From positions 103,609 to 167,608 of the forward strand of contig BLAA01000003.1 in NCBI GenBank assembly GCA_017312345.1: a stretch of 64,000 nucleotides of DNA. Reading direction: 5' to 3'. The first letter of the stretch is position 1. Every line of letters starts with the position of its first letter. This DNA is from Candidatus Denitrolinea symbiosum (GTDB lineage: Bacteria > Chloroflexota > Anaerolineae > Anaerolineales > Villigracilaceae). A program made the translations under genes and the position numbers. The notes under the pieces were generated by a model. That model did no database searches and was not told the origin of the DNA. It saw only the letters and a program-made list of their open reading frames with translations. Shown here piece by piece: positions 41,655 through 50,515 of this stretch.

Positions 41655-43343
41655 TTACGGCAATCTTCCAATCGGGCGGATCTTTCCGCCGGCGATATGC
41701 TTTGCGGCGATATAGCCAAACGTCATGGCGGGACCGATCGTGCTGCCCGCGCCGGGATAGGTGTTGCCCATCACCGAAGCGGAGGTGTTTCCCGCCGCGT
41801 ACAAATTCGGAATCGGCGAGCCGTCCGCGCTCAGGACGCGGGCATATTCGTCAATCGCCAGCCCGCCTTTCGTGCCGAGGTCGCCTGGAACCATCTGCAC
41901 GGCGTAGAAGGGCGGCTTCTCGATCGGCGCCAGGCAGGGATTGGGCTTGATGGTCGGGTCGCCGTAGTAGCGGTCGTAGGCGCTGTCGCCGCGATGAAAG
42001 TCCTCGTCCCTGCCGTTTCGCGCGAACTGATTGAAGCGCGCCACCGTCTCGGCGAGATTCTTCGAGTCGAGTCCGCAGGCTTGCGCCAGTTCATCCAGCG
42101 TGTCGCCGCGTTTGAAATATCCGCTCTCGAAATAGATTTTGGGGATCGGCTGCATCGGGAACAGCGTGCCGAAAATATATTTTCGGCGGAAGCGGCTGTC
42201 CATGATGAACGTGGCGGGGATGTGCGGGACCTCGACGCTGTTCTTCTCGTACATGGCGTGGACGACTTCGACGTACGAAGCCGCCTCATTCGTGAACCGC
42301 TTTCCCGCCGCGTTGACCATGATCCCGCCCGGGTACGAGCGGTCGCCGACGTGGAACATGACCGGCATGTTCGGCGGGACGGTCGAAGGGCCCCACCAGG
42401 CGTCGTCCATCAGGTCAATTTTCGCGCCGATCTTCATCCCCGCCTGGATCGAGTCGCCGGTGTTGCCCGGGCTGCCCGAACTCCACTCGTGGTTGACCGG
42501 CGCCTGCTGAAATTCTTCGCGCATCTGCTGATTGTGATCGAATCCGCCCGCCGCGAGGATCACGCCTTTGCTGGCGCGGATGCGAAACGGCTTGCCGTCT
42601 TTTTCCGCCACGACTCCCACAACCGCGCCGTATTCGACGACCAGTTCCTTGAACGGAGTGTTCAGCCAGATCGGGACGCCTTCATCTTTGAGCGAGAGCC
42701 GCAAGCGCGCGACCAATGCCTGACCGAGCGCCAGAAGTTTCACGCCCGTCAGCATGTTGAAAAATGTCCGCACGCCGACTTTGAGCGCCACCCATTTCCC
42801 CGCCCAGGTGGAGGTGATCATCCCTATCTTGTTGTACTCGCTGGCGGTGAACGCCAGTCCCGCCGGGATTTTGATGCTCATCGGGCGCAGTTGCTTGAAG
42901 TCCGCGCCGAGTTTGCTCCCGTCGAAGGGAGAACCTTCGATGGCGCGCCCGTCCGCCGTGCCGCCGGGGCGTTCGGGATAGTAGTCCGCGTAGCCCACCG
43001 AGCGATGAAAGCGGACGTGAGAATTGCTCGATAGATACTTCACCATTTCAGGCGCGTTTTCGAGATAGGCGTCCTGTAACGCTTGCGGCGTGCGGTCTCC
43101 GACGGTGTTCTTTAAATACGTGCGCGCCTTTTCGAGTGAGTCGTCCAAGCCGTCCCGTTGCAAAAGGTAATTGTTCGGAATCCACAGCCCGCCGCCAGAG
43201 AGAGCCGTCGAGCCGCCGTAGTATTCCGTCTTCTCGATCATCAAAACGTCCAAGCCGGCCTGCTTCGCGGTCAGCGCGGCGGTCATCGCCCCGCCGCCCG
43301 AGCCGACGACGAGGACATCGGTGGTGTGATCCCAGTTTGCCAT
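41655..43343 (-). CDS. FAD-binding flavoprotein of the 3-ketosteroid dehydrogenase/fumarate reductase family
   Basis: 562 residues. The FAD fold is TDVLVVGSGGGAMTAALTAKQAG (about 8-30) with EKTEYYGGSTALSGGGLW. Further conserved pieces are KGVILAAGGFDHN, GGIMVNAAGKRFTNEA and NLYAAGNTSASVMGNTYPGAGSTIGPAMTFG near the end, very like KstD-type dehydrogenases. Substrate could be a steroid, another enone or an organic acid. ATG 43343 has AAGGAG 6 bases upstream; the longer frame has none. It diverges from the acyl-CoA synthetase gene. Confidence 0.85.
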   Translation of the reverse strand: MANWDHTTDVLVVGSGGGAMTAALTAKQAGLDVLMIEKTEYYGGSTALSGGGLWIPNNYLLQRDGLDDSLEKARTYLKNTVGDRTPQALQDAYLENAPEMVKYLSSNSHVRFHRSVGYADYYPERPGGTADGRAIEGSPFDGSKLGADFKQLRPMSIKIPAGLAFTASEYNKIGMITSTWAGKWVALKVGVRTFFNMLTGVKLLALGQALVARLRLSLKDEGVPIWLNTPFKELVVEYGAVVGVVAEKDGKPFRIRASKGVILAAGGFDHNQQMREEFQQAPVNHEWSSGSPGNTGDSIQAGMKIGAKIDLMDDAWWGPSTVPPNMPVMFHVGDRSYPGGIMVNAAGKRFTNEAASYVEVVHAMYEKNSVEVPHIPATFIMDSRFRRKYIFGTLFPMQPIPKIYFESGYFKRGDTLDELAQACGLDSKNLAETVARFNQFARNGRDEDFHRGDSAYDRYYGDPTIKPNPCLAPIEKPPFYAVQMVPGDLGTKGGLAIDEYARVLSADGSPIPNLYAAGNTSASVMGNTYPGAGSTIGPAMTFGYIAAKHIAGGKIRPIGRLP

Positions 43344-43414
43344 GTTCATCTCCTTGAAGAAACTTTCGGGGATTTTACCCGCGCTGTCGAACTTATGGGC
43401 TTTTTCATTGGGGA

Positions 43415-43443
43415 TATAATGGCGGATATTCGCCCACGGAGGA
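43415..43443 (+). promoter_or_regulatory. Promoter -10 and RBS of the acyl-CoA synthetase gene
   Basis: TATAAT at 43415-43420 and GGAGGA at 43438-43443, 6 bases before ATG 43450. This unit has a short normal leader, in contrast to the leaderless genes of the window. Confidence 0.55.
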
Positions 43444-43449
43444 AACCTC

Positions 43450-45405
43450 ATGCCTGAAGAATTCACGTTCGGCGGCGAGATCGTCTGGCGGCCGAGTCAA
43501 GAACACATCCAGCGCGCGCATTTGACCGCGTTCATGCGTCGGCACGGAATTGCGGATTTCGCCGAGTTGATGAAACGCTCCACCGAAGACGCGGCCTGGT
43601 TCACGGACGCGGCGTTGAAGTATCTCGACATCGAATTTTACGAGCCGTATTCGCAGGTGGTGGACTTGAGCGGCGGAATCCAATTGCCGAAGTGGTGCGT
43701 GGGGGGAGCGATGAACATCGTCCATAATTGCGTGGATAAGTGGCAGTTATCAGAGAGTAGAGAGCAGAGAGCAGTGGTATGGGAAGGCGAAGAGGGGACG
43801 ACGAGGACGCTCGCGTATAGAGAACTCTACGAGCAAGTCAATCAGGCCGCGAACGCGCTCCGCTCGCTGGGACTCGGCAAAGGCGACGCGGTGGGACTCT
43901 TCATGCCGATGACGCCCGAAATCGTGGTCGCGCTGCTGGCGGTCGCGAAGATCGGCGGGATCATCCTGCCGCTGTTTTCGGGATACGGCGCGGGCGCGAT
44001 CGTCAGCCGCATGGCCGACGCCGACGCGCAGGCCCTCTTCGCCGCGGACGGCGCGTTCCGACGCGGCAAGCCCGTCGAGATGAAGTCCGTCGCGGACGAG
44101 GCCGCCGCGCAGATCCCCACGTTGAAGCACATGATCGTTTTGAAGCGCACCGGGCAGGAAGTCCAGATGAAAGCGGGCCGCGATCACTGGTGGCACGAAC
44201 TGGTCGCCGCGCAGTCGAAAGAAGCCGCGACCGAACGAACGTCCGCGGAAGACCCGCTGATGGTCATCTACACTTCGGGGACGACGGGACGCCCGAAAGG
44301 CGCGCTCCACACCCACTGCGGATTCCCGGTCAAGGCCGCGCAGGATATGGCTTTCGGGACGGACGTACATGCAGGGGATGTCATCTACTGGATGACCGAC
44401 ATGGGCTGGATGATGGGACCCTGGCTGGTCTTCGGCGCGCTGCTGCTCGGCGCGACGATGTTCCTCTACGACGGCGCGCCCGACTTCCCCGCGCCCGACC
44501 GCCTGTGGTCGCTGGTGGAGCGGCACAAGGTCGCGCAGCTGGGCGTCTCGCCAACGCTGATCCGCTCGCTCATTCCGCACGGAGACGAACAGCATCGCGG
44601 GCGCGATCTCTCCTCGCTGAAATGTTTCGCGTCCACCGGCGAGCCGTGGAACCCCGAGCCGTGGAAGTGGCTGTTCCACAGCGTCGGCGGGTCGCGGCTC
44701 CCCATCATCAACTATTCGGGCGGGACGGAAATTTCGGGCGGCATCGTGATGGGCAACCCGATCCTGCCGCTCAAACCCTGCGCGTTCTCCGCGCCCTGCC
44801 CCGGCATGGCCGCCGACGTATTCGACGAAAACGGGAATCCGATTCGCGGCGCGGTCGGCGAACTCGTCGTCAAAGCCCCGTGGATCGGGATGACGCGCGG
44901 CTTCTGGAAGGACCCGCAGCGTTACCTCGACGCGTACTGGGCGCGCTGGCCGAACGTCTGGGTACACGGCGACTTCGCCGCGGTCGACGCGGACGGCTTG
45001 TGGTACATCCTCGGCCGCTCGGACGACACGATCAAGATCGCGGGCAAGCGGCTCGGTCCCGCCGAGGTCGAGTCGATCCTCGTGCGGCATCCGTCTGTGG
45101 TCGAGTCCGCCGCGATCGGCGTCCCGCACGAAGTGAAGGGAAGCGAACTGGTCGTCTTCGTCGTGTTGAAAAAGGGAGTCGAGGCGTCCGACGCGCTGCG
45201 CGCGGAACTGCGCGCCCTCGTGACCGACGAAATGGGCAAGGCGCTCGCGCCCAAGTCCGTGCTGTTCGTGAGCGACCTGCCGAAGACGCGCAACGCCAAA
45301 GTGATGCGCCGCATGATCCGCGCCGCCTATCTGGGACAGGACCCCGGCGACGCTTCGACGCTGGTCAACCCCGAGGCTGTGGAAGAAGTGAAAAGGGCAA
45401 AATAA
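43450..45405 (+). CDS. Acetyl-CoA synthetase-like AMP-forming acyl-CoA ligase
   Basis: 651 residues. The ACS N-terminal cap is followed by the P-loop VIYTSGTTGRPKG (about 275), YSGGTEISGG, the hinge GRSDDTIKIAGKRLGPAEVES (about 525) and the C-terminal catalytic Lys in LPKTRNAKVMRRMIR (about 615). It activates acetate, propionate or a similar acid. Residues about 98-110 (QLSESREQRAVV) are encoded by a heptamer array (43744-43778) between the cap and the body. It overlaps the YdcZ-like gene by one base. Confidence 0.88.
   Translation: MPEEFTFGGEIVWRPSQEHIQRAHLTAFMRRHGIADFAELMKRSTEDAAWFTDAALKYLDIEFYEPYSQVVDLSGGIQLPKWCVGGAMNIVHNCVDKWQLSESREQRAVVWEGEEGTTRTLAYRELYEQVNQAANALRSLGLGKGDAVGLFMPMTPEIVVALLAVAKIGGIILPLFSGYGAGAIVSRMADADAQALFAADGAFRRGKPVEMKSVADEAAAQIPTLKHMIVLKRTGQEVQMKAGRDHWWHELVAAQSKEAATERTSAEDPLMVIYTSGTTGRPKGALHTHCGFPVKAAQDMAFGTDVHAGDVIYWMTDMGWMMGPWLVFGALLLGATMFLYDGAPDFPAPDRLWSLVERHKVAQLGVSPTLIRSLIPHGDEQHRGRDLSSLKCFASTGEPWNPEPWKWLFHSVGGSRLPIINYSGGTEISGGIVMGNPILPLKPCAFSAPCPGMAADVFDENGNPIRGAVGELVVKAPWIGMTRGFWKDPQRYLDAYWARWPNVWVHGDFAAVDADGLWYILGRSDDTIKIAGKRLGPAEVESILVRHPSVVESAAIGVPHEVKGSELVVFVVLKKGVEASDALRAELRALVTDEMGKALAPKSVLFVSDLPKTRNAKVMRRMIRAAYLGQDPGDASTLVNPEAVEEVKRAK
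43744..43778 (+). repeat. Heptanucleotide tandem array inside the acyl-CoA synthetase gene
   Basis: Five units in phase: CAGTTAT, CAGAGAG, TAGAGAG, CAGAGAG, CAGTGGT. The unit resembles those at 11035-11076 and 31705-31750. The reading frame continues through it. Confidence 0.75.
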
Positions 45406-45842
45406 TGGACATTGTTTTGGTTGGCATTCTCGCCGTCCTCGGCGGGATGACGGTCGCTTTGCAGGGACAATTCATGGGCGTCATGGACACGGCTATCGGG
45501 ACGCGCGAGAGCATGTTTATCACCTACGCGGGCGGCGGACTGGTCATCACGCTCGTCATGCTGTTCCTGCGCGGCGGGAATCTGCGCGCCGCCGCGTCCG
45601 TCCCCTGGTACGTGCTCGCCACCGGTCTGCTGGGACTGGTCATCGTCGGCACGATCGGGTTCACCGTCCCGCGTCTCGGCCTGACGACCGCGCTGGTCCT
45701 CGTCATCGCGGGACAATTCCTGACCTCCCTGCTGATCGAACGCTTCGGCTGGTTCGGCGCGCTCCCGCGTCCCTTCGAGTGGACGCGCCTGCTCGGGGTG
45801 GCGTTCCTGCTCCTCGGCGTCTGGCTGACGACGCGCAAGTGA
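45405..45842 (+). CDS. YdcZ/DUF606-type small membrane transporter
   Basis: 145 residues with four or five hydrophobic helices. LVGILAVLGGMTVALQGQFMGVM at the start and LTTALVLVIAGQFLTSLLIERFGWFG are DMT-superfamily YdcZ features. Starts within TAATG at the stop of the acyl-CoA ligase gene. Possibly an acid or cation carrier linked to that enzyme; substrate not known. Confidence 0.82.
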   Translation: MDIVLVGILAVLGGMTVALQGQFMGVMDTAIGTRESMFITYAGGGLVITLVMLFLRGGNLRAAASVPWYVLATGLLGLVIVGTIGFTVPRLGLTTALVLVIAGQFLTSLLIERFGWFGALPRPFEWTRLLGVAFLLLGVWLTTRK

Positions 45843-45907
45843 ATCGGTCGGCGCAACCGCCGAGCCGCAATATTAATCCAAACTAAAAGCGCCGCTTTTC
45901 CTACGTG

Positions 45908-45951
45908 TATAATTCTCCGCGCGGCAGGCTGGAACTCTCCTGCCGCAGGAG
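45908..45951 (+). promoter_or_regulatory. Promoter -10, leader hairpin and RBS of the FGE-like gene
   Basis: TATAAT at 45908-45913, then a perfect 8-base hairpin GCGGCAGG (45921-45928) and CCTGCCGC (45939-45946). AGGAG (45947-45951) follows with no gap, so the hairpin touches the RBS and could protect the mRNA or tune translation. Confidence 0.55.
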
Positions 45952-45957
45952 CAATGA

Positions 45958-47703
45958 ATGAAAAACAGGCAAGTCGTTTCCGCGCTCGGGCTGGCGTTGA
46001 CCGTCCTGTTCGCGGCCTGCGCGCCGAAGGCCACGTCCGAGCCGCCGACTCCCACGCTCGTCCCCGTCGTCGTTGACACAGAGACTCCCACCCTCGTCCC
46101 GGTCGCCCTCAGCGGCCCGAACGCGGGGACCTTCCTTTCGTGGATGGACGGCAGTACGCTCGCCTACGTCCCCGCGGGGCAGGCCGTCATCGGCGCGAAC
46201 GGCGCGGACAATCCCGCCCATTCCGTCAGCCTCTCCGCGTACTGGATCACGCGCACCAAGATCACCAACCGCATGTACTCCATCTGCGTGGGCGTGGGCG
46301 TCTGCTCGCCGCCCGCCTCCGCCGGCGGCACGGTCTACACCAACCCCGTCTACGCCGACAACCCGGTCGTCGGCGTGAACTGGGAGCAGGCCAGCGCCTA
46401 CTGCACCTGGGCCGGAGGCCGCCTCCCCACCGAGGCCGAATGGGAGAAAGCCGCCCGCGGCCCCGGCGGACAGACCTATCCCTGGGGCGAACAGCCGCCC
46501 ACCTGCGGCCTGCTCAACTTCAACAACTGCGTCCGCGGTACCACCAGCGTCGTCGCGTACGGCGACAGCGCCAGCCCCTATCTCGCGCTCGACATGGCCG
46601 GCAACGCCTTCGAATGGACGCGGGACTGGTACGACCCCGCCTACTACGCCGCCGGTCCGATTCAGGACCCGCCCGGGCCGGAGAGCGGCGTCTCGCGCGT
46701 CATCCGCGGGAGCGGGTTCGAGAGCGACCCGTCGCAGATCGCCTCCGCCATCCGGCGTCCGGCCAGCCCCGACTATTCCAGCCGCGACCTCGGCTTCCGC
46801 TGCGTCGTCCAGCAGCCAATCAACTTCCCGCCCTACTGCCAGACCAGCCCCTACCTGCCGGTCACGGAATTCCCGACCCCGGCCGCCAGCGATTGCGCCG
46901 CGCCGGTCGCGCAGCGCCTCGGCCCGTCCTGCAAGGGCAAAGTTGCCTCCAACACCATCCTCCTGCCGCGCGGCTCCACCTACACCGTCCGCACAGACGG
47001 GTACACCTGCGAAAGCGCCCTCGTAGGCGACCAGCTTCAGGTGACCTGCTACGGGCCCGATTCTACCAGCGGGACGCTCGAAGTCTGCAACTCGACCTGC
47101 GCCGCCATCCCGACTCCCTCGTGGAGTGGAAGCCCGGTCTGCGACCCCGGCTACGCCTACGACCCGGCCACGCGGCAGTGCCTCTATGCCCCGGTCGCGT
47201 CCCAGCCCGGACCTCAGGGCTGCCCGCCGGGCTACGCGCTCGATTCCACGGGACAGACCTGCCGCCCCACCCTCGGCCTCGACAATCAATGTCCGCTCGG
47301 CCAGTATTACGACGCGGCCTTCGCGGGCTGCGTCCCCGCCAACGGGCAGGCGGACTGCAACCTCTTCGGCCTCAACCTGTCCTCGCAGACCGCCTCCTGC
47401 TATCCGGGCTGCCCCGCGGGCTTCGCCTTCAACTCGGCTTCGCAATGCTGCCAGGCGCCCGCCGTCGGCCTCTATCCCGACTGCCAGGCGGGATACGCCT
47501 ACGATCCGGCCCTCGGCGGATGCGCCCCGCGCCTCCCGACCGTCAGCGAAAACGCCGGCTGCGCCTTCGTCTCTGTGGACATGCTCCAATGCGCGCCTCT
47601 CTATGACTGCGGCCAGCACACCACCGAGGTGGACTGCATCCACAACAAACAAAACGGCTGCTCCTGGAACGAAAAAGCCAGCGCCTGTGAATTGAAAAAA
47701 TAG
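45958..47703 (+). CDS. Lipoprotein with formylglycine-generating-enzyme-like domain and Cys-rich repeats
   Basis: 581 residues. Lipobox FAAC (Cys 21) and a Thr/Pro linker lead to an FGE/SUMF1-type domain (about 65-285). It shows ASAYCTWAGGRLPTEAEWEKAARG, YPWG, NAFEWTRDWYDP, RVIRGSGFES and SRDLGFRC. The rest (290-581) is Cys-rich, with repeated CxxGYAYDPAxxxC-like units. Copper-binding Cys pairs of true FGE are not clear, so it may be a binding protein of the fold rather than a sulfatase activator. Terminator follows at 47716-47747. Confidence 0.82.
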   Translation: MKNRQVVSALGLALTVLFAACAPKATSEPPTPTLVPVVVDTETPTLVPVALSGPNAGTFLSWMDGSTLAYVPAGQAVIGANGADNPAHSVSLSAYWITRTKITNRMYSICVGVGVCSPPASAGGTVYTNPVYADNPVVGVNWEQASAYCTWAGGRLPTEAEWEKAARGPGGQTYPWGEQPPTCGLLNFNNCVRGTTSVVAYGDSASPYLALDMAGNAFEWTRDWYDPAYYAAGPIQDPPGPESGVSRVIRGSGFESDPSQIASAIRRPASPDYSSRDLGFRCVVQQPINFPPYCQTSPYLPVTEFPTPAASDCAAPVAQRLGPSCKGKVASNTILLPRGSTYTVRTDGYTCESALVGDQLQVTCYGPDSTSGTLEVCNSTCAAIPTPSWSGSPVCDPGYAYDPATRQCLYAPVASQPGPQGCPPGYALDSTGQTCRPTLGLDNQCPLGQYYDAAFAGCVPANGQADCNLFGLNLSSQTASCYPGCPAGFAFNSASQCCQAPAVGLYPDCQAGYAYDPALGGCAPRLPTVSENAGCAFVSVDMLQCAPLYDCGQHTTEVDCIHNKQNGCSWNEKASACELKK

Positions 47704-47715
47704 CGGCGACATTCA

Positions 47716-47747
47716 AAAGCCCCGTCCTTTTCGCAGGACGGGGCTTT
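47716..47747 (+). terminator. Rho-independent terminator after the FGE-like gene
   Basis: Perfect 13-base stem AAAGCCCCGTCCT (47716-47728) and AGGACGGGGCTTT (47735-47747), 6-base loop, then CTGTTATAAATTT. Works in both directions by symmetry. Confidence 0.9.
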
Positions 47748-47765
47748 CTGTTATAAATTTCAGAC

Positions 47766-47771
47766 TATAAT
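47766..47771 (+). promoter_or_regulatory. TATAAT box before the small Cys-rich lipoprotein gene
   Basis: TATAAT lies 41 bases before ATG 47813; GAGGAAAG near 47801-47808 serves as RBS. It follows the upstream terminator directly, so the gene has its own promoter. Confidence 0.5.
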
Positions 47772-47812
47772 CGCCGCACACCAAAACTCAACGCATCCAA
47801 AGAGGAAAGAAC

Positions 47813-48358
47813 ATGAGAAAAATAGTTGCGGCAGGGCTGGTTTTGACTTTCCTGTTGTCGGGCTGCATCACCGTCTTCGAGCCGGTGGATACGCCTACCC
47901 CGCCTCCCACGCCCATCTTCACGTCCACGGTATACGTCCCCACCAGCGAACCCACGCAGACGGAAATCCCCTTTGCCCCGACCTGCGGCTCCGATCCGCT
48001 GACGGAAGCCTGCTCCACGCCCACGGTCGGCGCGCTCAGCCGGTCCTGTATCAAAAAAGTCCCGTATATTTTGCTGGGAATTCCCCCCGGCTCCACCTTC
48101 GAGACGCTGGACCCCGGCCTGACCTGCAAGGATGAAAAAGTGCGCGGCGGGGTACAGCAATACAGTTGCAGCGGACAGCAACTCTACTCTTACCGCGTGA
48201 AAGTCTGCAATCCGGGCTGCGCCGCCGCGCTGACGGCGGACGAGCTGAAATGCCCGCCAGGAGACGGATTCAGCGAGTCGGGCGCGTGCTGCTGGCCGCT
48301 CCCCTCCCAGGACGATGGCTGCGTGACCTACAAAGTGGACGTCGGCGGCTGTCCGTAA
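47813..48358 (+). CDS. Small Cys-rich lipoprotein
   Basis: 181 residues. Lipobox LSGC (Cys 17), a Pro/Thr linker (25-55) and a domain with about 13 cysteines. SCIKKVPYILLGIPPGSTFETLDPGLTC and YRVKVCNPGCAA resemble the segment of the preceding FGE-like protein that contains SCKGKVASNTILLPRGSTYTV and LEVCNSTCAA. The two are thus partly paralogous. Disulfide-rich and exported; function unknown. Confidence 0.75.
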   Translation: MRKIVAAGLVLTFLLSGCITVFEPVDTPTPPPTPIFTSTVYVPTSEPTQTEIPFAPTCGSDPLTEACSTPTVGALSRSCIKKVPYILLGIPPGSTFETLDPGLTCKDEKVRGGVQQYSCSGQQLYSYRVKVCNPGCAAALTADELKCPPGDGFSESGACCWPLPSQDDGCVTYKVDVGGCP

Positions 48359-48372
48359 GAAGAGACAGAATC

Positions 48373-48404
48373 AAAAAGCGGCTGGAGTACTCCAGCCGCT
48401 TTTT
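48373..48404. terminator. Bidirectional terminator between convergent genes
   Basis: A perfect 32-base palindrome: arms AAAAAGCGGCTGGAG and CTCCAGCCGCTTTTT around TA. The A-run and T-run make it an intrinsic terminator for both the lipoprotein gene (plus) and fhs (minus). Confidence 0.93.
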
Positions 48405-48429
48405 CGATCATGAAATTCCGCGAAGCGGT

Positions 48430-50424
48430 TTAGAACAGCCCAACCACCTTGCCGGTCTTCAAGTCCACGTCTACATCGTAGAAGACGGGACGCGTCGGCA
48501 GGCCGGGCATGGTGCGCATCGTGCCGAGCAGCGGATAGATGAATCCCGCGCCCACGGACGCGCGGATGTCGCTGATGGTGATGCGGAAACCGCGCGGCGC
48601 GCCTTTGACGGCCGCCTGGTCGGTGAAGGACAAGTGAGTCTTCGCCATGCAGATCGGCAGGCCGGAGAAACCGAGTTTGGTGAACCGCTCGATCTTGGCC
48701 TCCACTTCGGGGGTGTAGTCCACGCCGTCGGCGCGGTAGATTTCCCTGGCGATGGTCTCGATTTTTTCCTTGATGGACATCTCCAGCGGATAGAGGAACC
48801 GGAAGTCGCTGGACATTTCGCAGGCCTTGACGACCGCCTCGGCCAGTTTGACCGCGCCCTTGCCGCCCTCCATCCAGTGCCGCGACTCGACCGCGTCCAC
48901 CGCGCCGGCCGCGAGCGCGGCCTGGCGGACCATCTCCACTTCCGCGGGCGTGTCGGCAGCGAACGAGTTGACCGCCACCACCACGTTCACGCCGTACTTG
49001 AGCGCGTTCTCGATGTGCTGAGTCAGGTTGGGCAGGCCCTTCTCGAGCAGTTCGAGATTCTCGTCGATATATTCGGGCGGCAGCGGTTTGCCAGCCACCA
49101 CCTTCGGGCCGCCGCCGTGCATCTTGAGGGCGCGGATCGTGGCGACCAGCACCACTACATGCGGGATCAGGCCGGAGTAGCGGCACTTGATGTCCATGAA
49201 TTTTTCCATGCCGATGTCCGCGCCGAAGCCCGATTCGGTCAGGACGTAATCCGCCAGTTTGAGCGCGATCTTGTCGGCGATAATGGAACTGTTGCCGTGC
49301 GCGATGTTGGCGAACGGTCCCGCGTGGACGATGGCGGGCGTGCCCTCGAGGGTCTGCATCAGGTTCGGCTTGATGGCGTCCTTCATCAGCACGGTCAGCG
49401 CGCCGGCCACCCCGAGATCCTCGGCAGTGACGGCTTCGCCGCGCATGTTGACCGCGACCACCATCCGCCCGAGCCGCTCGCGCATATCTTCGAGGCCGGT
49501 CGTCAGCGCCAGGATCGCCATGATCTCCGAAGCGACCGTGATGTCGTAGCCGGACTTATGCTCGTGACCGGCTTCGTCCTTGCCGAGGCCGACCATGACC
49601 TCGCGCAGGAAGCGGTCGTTCACGTCAATAACGCGCCGCCACTGGATCCCGTTCGGGTCGATGTCGAGACGGGCGAAGCGGGCGCGTTCTTCGGGCGTCA
49701 GTTCGTTCGGATCGGTCTTGTCAATCCCAAGTTTCTTGAGCCGGCGCAGCATCGAAGGCGAGAATTTGCGCCTGCCCTTCTTATCGGGCGGGCAAAGCGC
49801 GTCGAAGAGTTTGTTGTCGTCGGGCGTTTCCTTTTCGTGCAACATGCGCGCGTCCAGCGCGGCGGCGCACAGGTTGTGCGCGGCGGTGATGGCGTGGATG
49901 TCGCCGGTGAGATGGAGGTTGAAATCCTCCATCGGAATGATCTGGCTGTAGCCGCCGCCGGCCGCGCCGCCCTTGATGCCGAAGGTCGGTCCCTGCGAGG
50001 GCTGGCGGATGACGGTCATCACGCGCTTGCCGAGGTGCGCGCCCAGCGCCTGCGACACGCCGACCGTGGTGGTGGTCTTGCCTTCGCCGAGCGGGGTGGG
50101 CGTGATGGCGGTCACGTCAATATATTTGCCGTCCGGCCGTTTTCCGATGCGCTCCAGAATCTCGAGTTTGATCTTGGCTTTGTGCGGACCGAAGAGTTCC
50201 AGCTCGCTCTCTTTAATTCCCAGTTCCTTCGCGATCTGCAAAATCGGCTTAAGTTTGCCTGCCTGCGCGATCTCGATGTCCGAAGGCACGGGGTCGAGCA
50301 GTTTTAATTTAGTGGGAGCGTAGGGGAATTTTTTGACGGCGGGTTTTCTGGCCGTTGTTTTCTTCTTGACTGCCTTTTTTACTGCGACTTTCTTTGCGGG
50401 TTTCTTTGCTTTCAGGGTTGCCAT
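48430..50424 (-). CDS. fhs: Formate-tetrahydrofolate ligase with Lys/Ala-rich N-terminal tail
   Basis: 664 residues. The ATP loop [13 protein letters not shown] (about 112), [22 protein letters not shown] and [13 protein letters not shown] are standard FTHFS features. It charges THF with formate and feeds FolD (32859-33770), the methyl branch of acetogenesis or C1 synthesis. Ordinary enzymes begin near PSDIEIAQ; here about 45 residues precede it, including a histone-H1-like Lys/Ala/Pro tail of about 30 residues. ATG 50424 has AAGGAG 7 bases upstream, which supports that longer start. Confidence 0.93.
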   Translation of the reverse strand: MATLKAKKPAKKVAVKKAVKKKTTARKPAVKKFPYAPTKLKLLDPVPSDIEIAQAGKLKPILQIAKELGIKESELELFGPHKAKIKLEILERIGKRPDGKYIDVTAITPTPLGEGKTTTTVGVSQALGAHLGKRVMTVIRQPSQGPTFGIKGGAAGGGYSQIIPMEDFNLHLTGDIHAITAAHNLCAAALDARMLHEKETPDDNKLFDALCPPDKKGRRKFSPSMLRRLKKLGIDKTDPNELTPEERARFARLDIDPNGIQWRRVIDVNDRFLREVMVGLGKDEAGHEHKSGYDITVASEIMAILALTTGLEDMRERLGRMVVAVNMRGEAVTAEDLGVAGALTVLMKDAIKPNLMQTLEGTPAIVHAGPFANIAHGNSSIIADKIALKLADYVLTESGFGADIGMEKFMDIKCRYSGLIPHVVVLVATIRALKMHGGGPKVVAGKPLPPEYIDENLELLEKGLPNLTQHIENALKYGVNVVVAVNSFAADTPAEVEMVRQAALAAGAVDAVESRHWMEGGKGAVKLAEAVVKACEMSSDFRFLYPLEMSIKEKIETIAREIYRADGVDYTPEVEAKIERFTKLGFSGLPICMAKTHLSFTDQAAVKGAPRGFRITISDIRASVGAGFIYPLLGTMRTMPGLPTRPVFYDVDVDLKTGKVVGLF

Positions 50425-50515
50425 GTGATCTCCTTGCTTGAATAAGCGGGTAGTTTCCCCAATATTAACGAAAAAATTCACAAAACACAATGGATTTCCG
50501 TCACTATTTTGTCAT

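Noticed and set aside
43750..45129. 459-codon minus-strand ORF opposite the acyl-CoA synthetase
   Set aside because: Arg/Asp/His-rich shadow of a well-supported gene.
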